Below are positions 61,171 to 64,000 of a DNA stretch of 64,000 nt, piece by piece. Source of the stretch: Cucumis sativus. Its lineage: Eukaryota > Streptophyta > Magnoliopsida > Cucurbitales > Cucurbitaceae. The stretch spans positions 39,790,732 to 39,854,731 of the forward strand of contig NC_026657.2 in assembly GCF_000004075.3 (NCBI RefSeq), in the 5' to 3' direction. The notes under the pieces are model-generated. The model was not told where the DNA came from. It was given only the letters and a program-made list of their open reading frames with translations, and searched no databases. A program made the position numbers and the translations under genes. The stretch's first letter is position 1. The number at the start of each line of letters is the position of its first letter.

Positions 61171-63423
61171 ATACTTAGTTGGCTAATTCCTTATTATTTT
61201 GGATATATTCTTTATTTATGCCTTTTTTGGCAAATGAAACCGATTAATGGGGGTTGACATGGCGCATCTATGCCTTGAGTTGGTTCCCTTTTCTTGATAA
61301 AAATGTGGTCTATAGGATTAATTGGCGAGTGCATGATGGAAGCAGTTGGAATAACTTTCATTAGTGGTGTTTTTGAGGCTTGTTGTGTGGGTAATCCCTC
61401 ACGAAATTATACTGAAACACTAACACTGGCAAAAGAGGAGAACTAGAGTTTGATTAAAAAACACAAAATAACATAAACTACAGCCAAATAAGAGGACGGC
61501 TCCCCCCACAAGTTGAACTACTGTACATGCACAAAATTCCAGATAACTAAAACGTTTCATATTGACAAACACACAAAGAGGCCAGTGGCATCCTATGCTA
61601 TCATGCTATAGTAGAAGGGAAGAGAAAAGGAAGAAGGGTTCTGATCATTAAGAAACTTGAAGCTGCCGTAGAAGTACCATACTGATGTAGTGGGTTGGGG
61701 CCAATTCCATGACCAAAAAAGGGAAATCCATCCTAGAAGTTAAGAGGACTCTGTTGTATTTTGATCGATTGAAGAAATATTTTGTAAATTCTTTTTGTTT
61801 GAGTCTATTTCCTACTTTTGCAATTTATACACAATAAAATTTGATTCTTATAGAAAAACTAATTATCTAACAACGTCACATAGTCATATTCACAACAGAT
61901 ATATTAACTTGAAGAAAGCCCATTACTGTGTAGTCAGAGAAGAAACAAGCCGTTTAATAACCTTGGTGCCACATTTATACATATTGCACAGAGGTTGCAC
62001 AGGACACAAATATATGGCCTTTTACTTTGTGTGAGAATGATATCATTGATCTCTTACTTTCTGGTGGCCCAAGAGCGCTACGAGTTTCTTAATGGTTCCC
62101 ATTATACTTGATTCAAATTGAAATGGTCAATATTAATAGTGGAAAGTACTTCGTTTATTTTGTTTTTGGTTTTGATTATAGAACCAACCAGACTTTGAAA
62201 AGAAGGGAATGCTGAAAAAGAATTAAAAGGTTGAAGAGAGATAGCCTTAAGGGAACCAATTGGGTTATTGAAGATTTTCCCAATGGTGCTAATAATAAAA
62301 GAAATATATTTACAATAGAACTGTTTTAAGAGCACTTAAGTGTTGTACAAGGAACAGGCACCTCTTCAAAGATGGTGAAAAGACATACTCTTCACTTTCA
62401 TCCAAGCATCTAAAGAACTTTTTTGTTGATGGATAAGACCTCTTGGTTTTGTTTGAAATAGTTGCCTAGAAATAATTGAGTCAAGCCTTGGATGATGGAA
62501 ATGGGAGCACAGTACTGAACATTAAAAGCATTAGAAAGACCCAGACCTTAGAAATTGAGGGCAATAGCAATATATGAAGAGGTGATCTTGAGATTATGTG
62601 CTTCCAGGAGAGATAGGGCAACAGTTGGGGGAAGTATTACAATGGCGGGTTCCTTCTTTGCTAATGTTTCTTAGAGTATTAATCCCAAGGGGAGATTTCA
62701 TTCATCCCAGAAGGGAAATGATCTTTGTGCTTCTTGTTTTCCATACTTTTTTCAACTTGATCTTGACTTGTATATCTTCGTTATTGCTTATGAATTATGA
62801 TGAATTATTTCGATACTGATTTGGAAGTGGTAAAGAGTTTTTTTCTTCTATTGTCCAAACTATTTATTTAAAGCAGAGGATCTTATTTTTGTTTTGGAAC
62901 CATATTTAGTTTGGACAGATGGCACTCCAGTGTCCAATTTTGTAAGATCTGTGGATGGCTGGATCTTGAATCTATTGTTCATTTTCTGGACTTGTTGAAT
63001 GACTAGCAAAACAGAATTGAACAGATACAGAAATGGGTTTTGTATTTGTGAAGAGAATGGAAGAATTTGTGGAATTTGATTCTTGTAAATATCAGTGAAC
63101 TGGACTGATCAAATCAGATGGAAGATATGAATGAGCAAGAAACAGGAGAATAGTGTTCTTCGTTGATATTTCATCTACGCACTGATTTGGTAGCTGGATC
63201 ATATATTTCATTAACCAGGCATTTGTGAAGCCAAGGAGCTGACAAATTGGTTCTTTGTGGTTCTTATAGAACAGAATCTCACCATTTGTTCGTCTGCAGA
63301 AGGCTTTGAAGACCATTACAAAATTATTATGTAGGGGAAGCATGAATCCATATACAAGCTAAAAACTGATGCTGGTGTTCTGGCTTATTATTATGAAGCC
63401 ATGAAGACAGTGATACCTTTCAC

Positions 63424-63640
63424 TTGAACATTATCCAAACTGCTCCATTTGCTGGAATTCACTTTATATTAACATTTGGAATTCTGGTTCAGGGAAGAAA
63501 GTTTGATACAATGAAGATTGTTTTTGTGTTTTTTGCGGGGTTGGACCCCATTTCTTTGAGGGGGTTTCTCTTGTGGGCTGTGTTTCTGTGTGCCCCTATA
63601 TTCTTTCAATAAAAGTTATTTTTACTAAAAAAAAAAAACC
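63424..63640 (+). mobile_element. LINE-like 3' end with poly(A) tail
   Basis: Text ending 'cctatattctttcaataaaagttatttttact' followed by a run of 12 A (63628-63639) resembles the 3' end of a plant L1-type LINE. An open frame at 63424-63612 overlaps but has no recognised domain. Confidence 0.5.
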
Positions 63641-64000
63641 GCATTTGTGTTTTCTATTCTACAAGCTTTTGGTGCTGAACTATTTTTCTACTCTTATTGC
63701 TACTTTGCATGCTCCTCTTTCAATTTTTCTCTTTTTCTCTAGCCTGCTCAAAGAAATATTAAAAATGAGATCTTTCTTGCCTCTTACTGAACACAGAAAA
63801 GTTGTTTGTTGAGGAGTTTCTATTCCTGCAATAATGTCACTTTACCATGGATTTATAAAATACAGAAAATTACCTTGAAAAATACTTGGAATTATTTTAA
63901 TGATATCTTGAGTAAACTATAAACTAGTGTCATGTTAACATATTTTCATCATTTCCGTAGTCTGATTTTATATTTTCTTTTGCTAGTCATTTGTTGTTCT

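Larger units (their letters stand above)
59490..64000 (+). other. 5' leader and leader introns of a gene continuing past the right edge
   Basis: 59490 to about 59737 is GC-richer with CT repeats, ending at a GTTTCG donor (tctcag/gtttcg). A second possible leader exon lies near 59980-60090, ending at a donor-like gacaacg/gtattt. No conserved coding exon appears before 64000. By recalled order of Arabidopsis genes next to At1g32220, the gene could be RCD1-like (an RST/PARP-like regulator), which has a long leader, but no protein sequence here proves it. The body holds repeats (60774-61170, 63424-63640). Confidence 0.4.

Noticed and set aside
1..64000. CRISPR arrays, operon-like gene clusters, organelle-derived segments
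   Set aside because: No regularly spaced repeats with unique spacers were seen, the genes are spliced and unrelated in function, and no plastid or mitochondrial gene text was recognised.

Overview
The window is nuclear DNA of a flowering plant, a eudicot. It is AT-rich, with spliced genes separated by long low-complexity spacers and degraded transposons. The plastid glycerol-3-phosphate acyltransferase reads very close to the squash/cucumber enzyme, so a cucurbit is my best guess; that is inference from recall, not a computed result.

Exon-by-exon translation on both strands gives eight protein genes. In order: phosphomevalonate kinase (minus, cut by the left edge, 10-1456); AE7/MIP18-type cytosolic Fe-S assembly protein (minus, 4225-6799); IWS1/SPN1 transcription elongation factor (minus, 8470-12518); group G bZIP factor of the bZIP16/bZIP68 type (plus, 17570-25847); plastid DUF760 'UV-B-induced' protein (plus, 27377-30461); XTH30-type xyloglucan endotransglucosylase/hydrolase (plus, 36806-40534); plastid glycerol-3-phosphate acyltransferase ATS1 (minus, 43454-48779); plastid NAD(P)-binding Rossmann protein of the At1g32220 type (plus, 55123-57724). 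For all eight the exon phases join without a frameshift, and for seven the whole reading frame closes. A ninth transcription unit seems to begin near 59490 on the plus strand, with its coding part beyond the right edge.

From memory, at least seven of these genes correspond in order to Arabidopsis chromosome 1 around At1g31910-At1g32220 (AE7 being the exception), so this looks like an old conserved gene block. The genes are ordinary housekeeping, wall, lipid and regulatory genes, not an operon or a dedicated pathway. Three of them act in plastids (DUF760 protein, ATS1, Rossmann protein).

Mobile DNA: a decayed Ty1-copia element in intron 3 of the bZIP gene, a solo LTR of the same family in intron 2 of ATS1, two copies of a G-rich 'GGGGAT' element, LINE 3' ends, fold-back elements and a dispersed AT-rich repeat.

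The most unusual signal is a U12-type intron in the AE7-type gene with perfect minor-spliceosome donor and branch-point motifs but apparent AT-AA ends. Two GC-AG introns (phosphomevalonate kinase and the Rossmann protein) are also forced by the reading frame. I found no CRISPR array, operon, tRNA/rRNA gene or evident new biological system.
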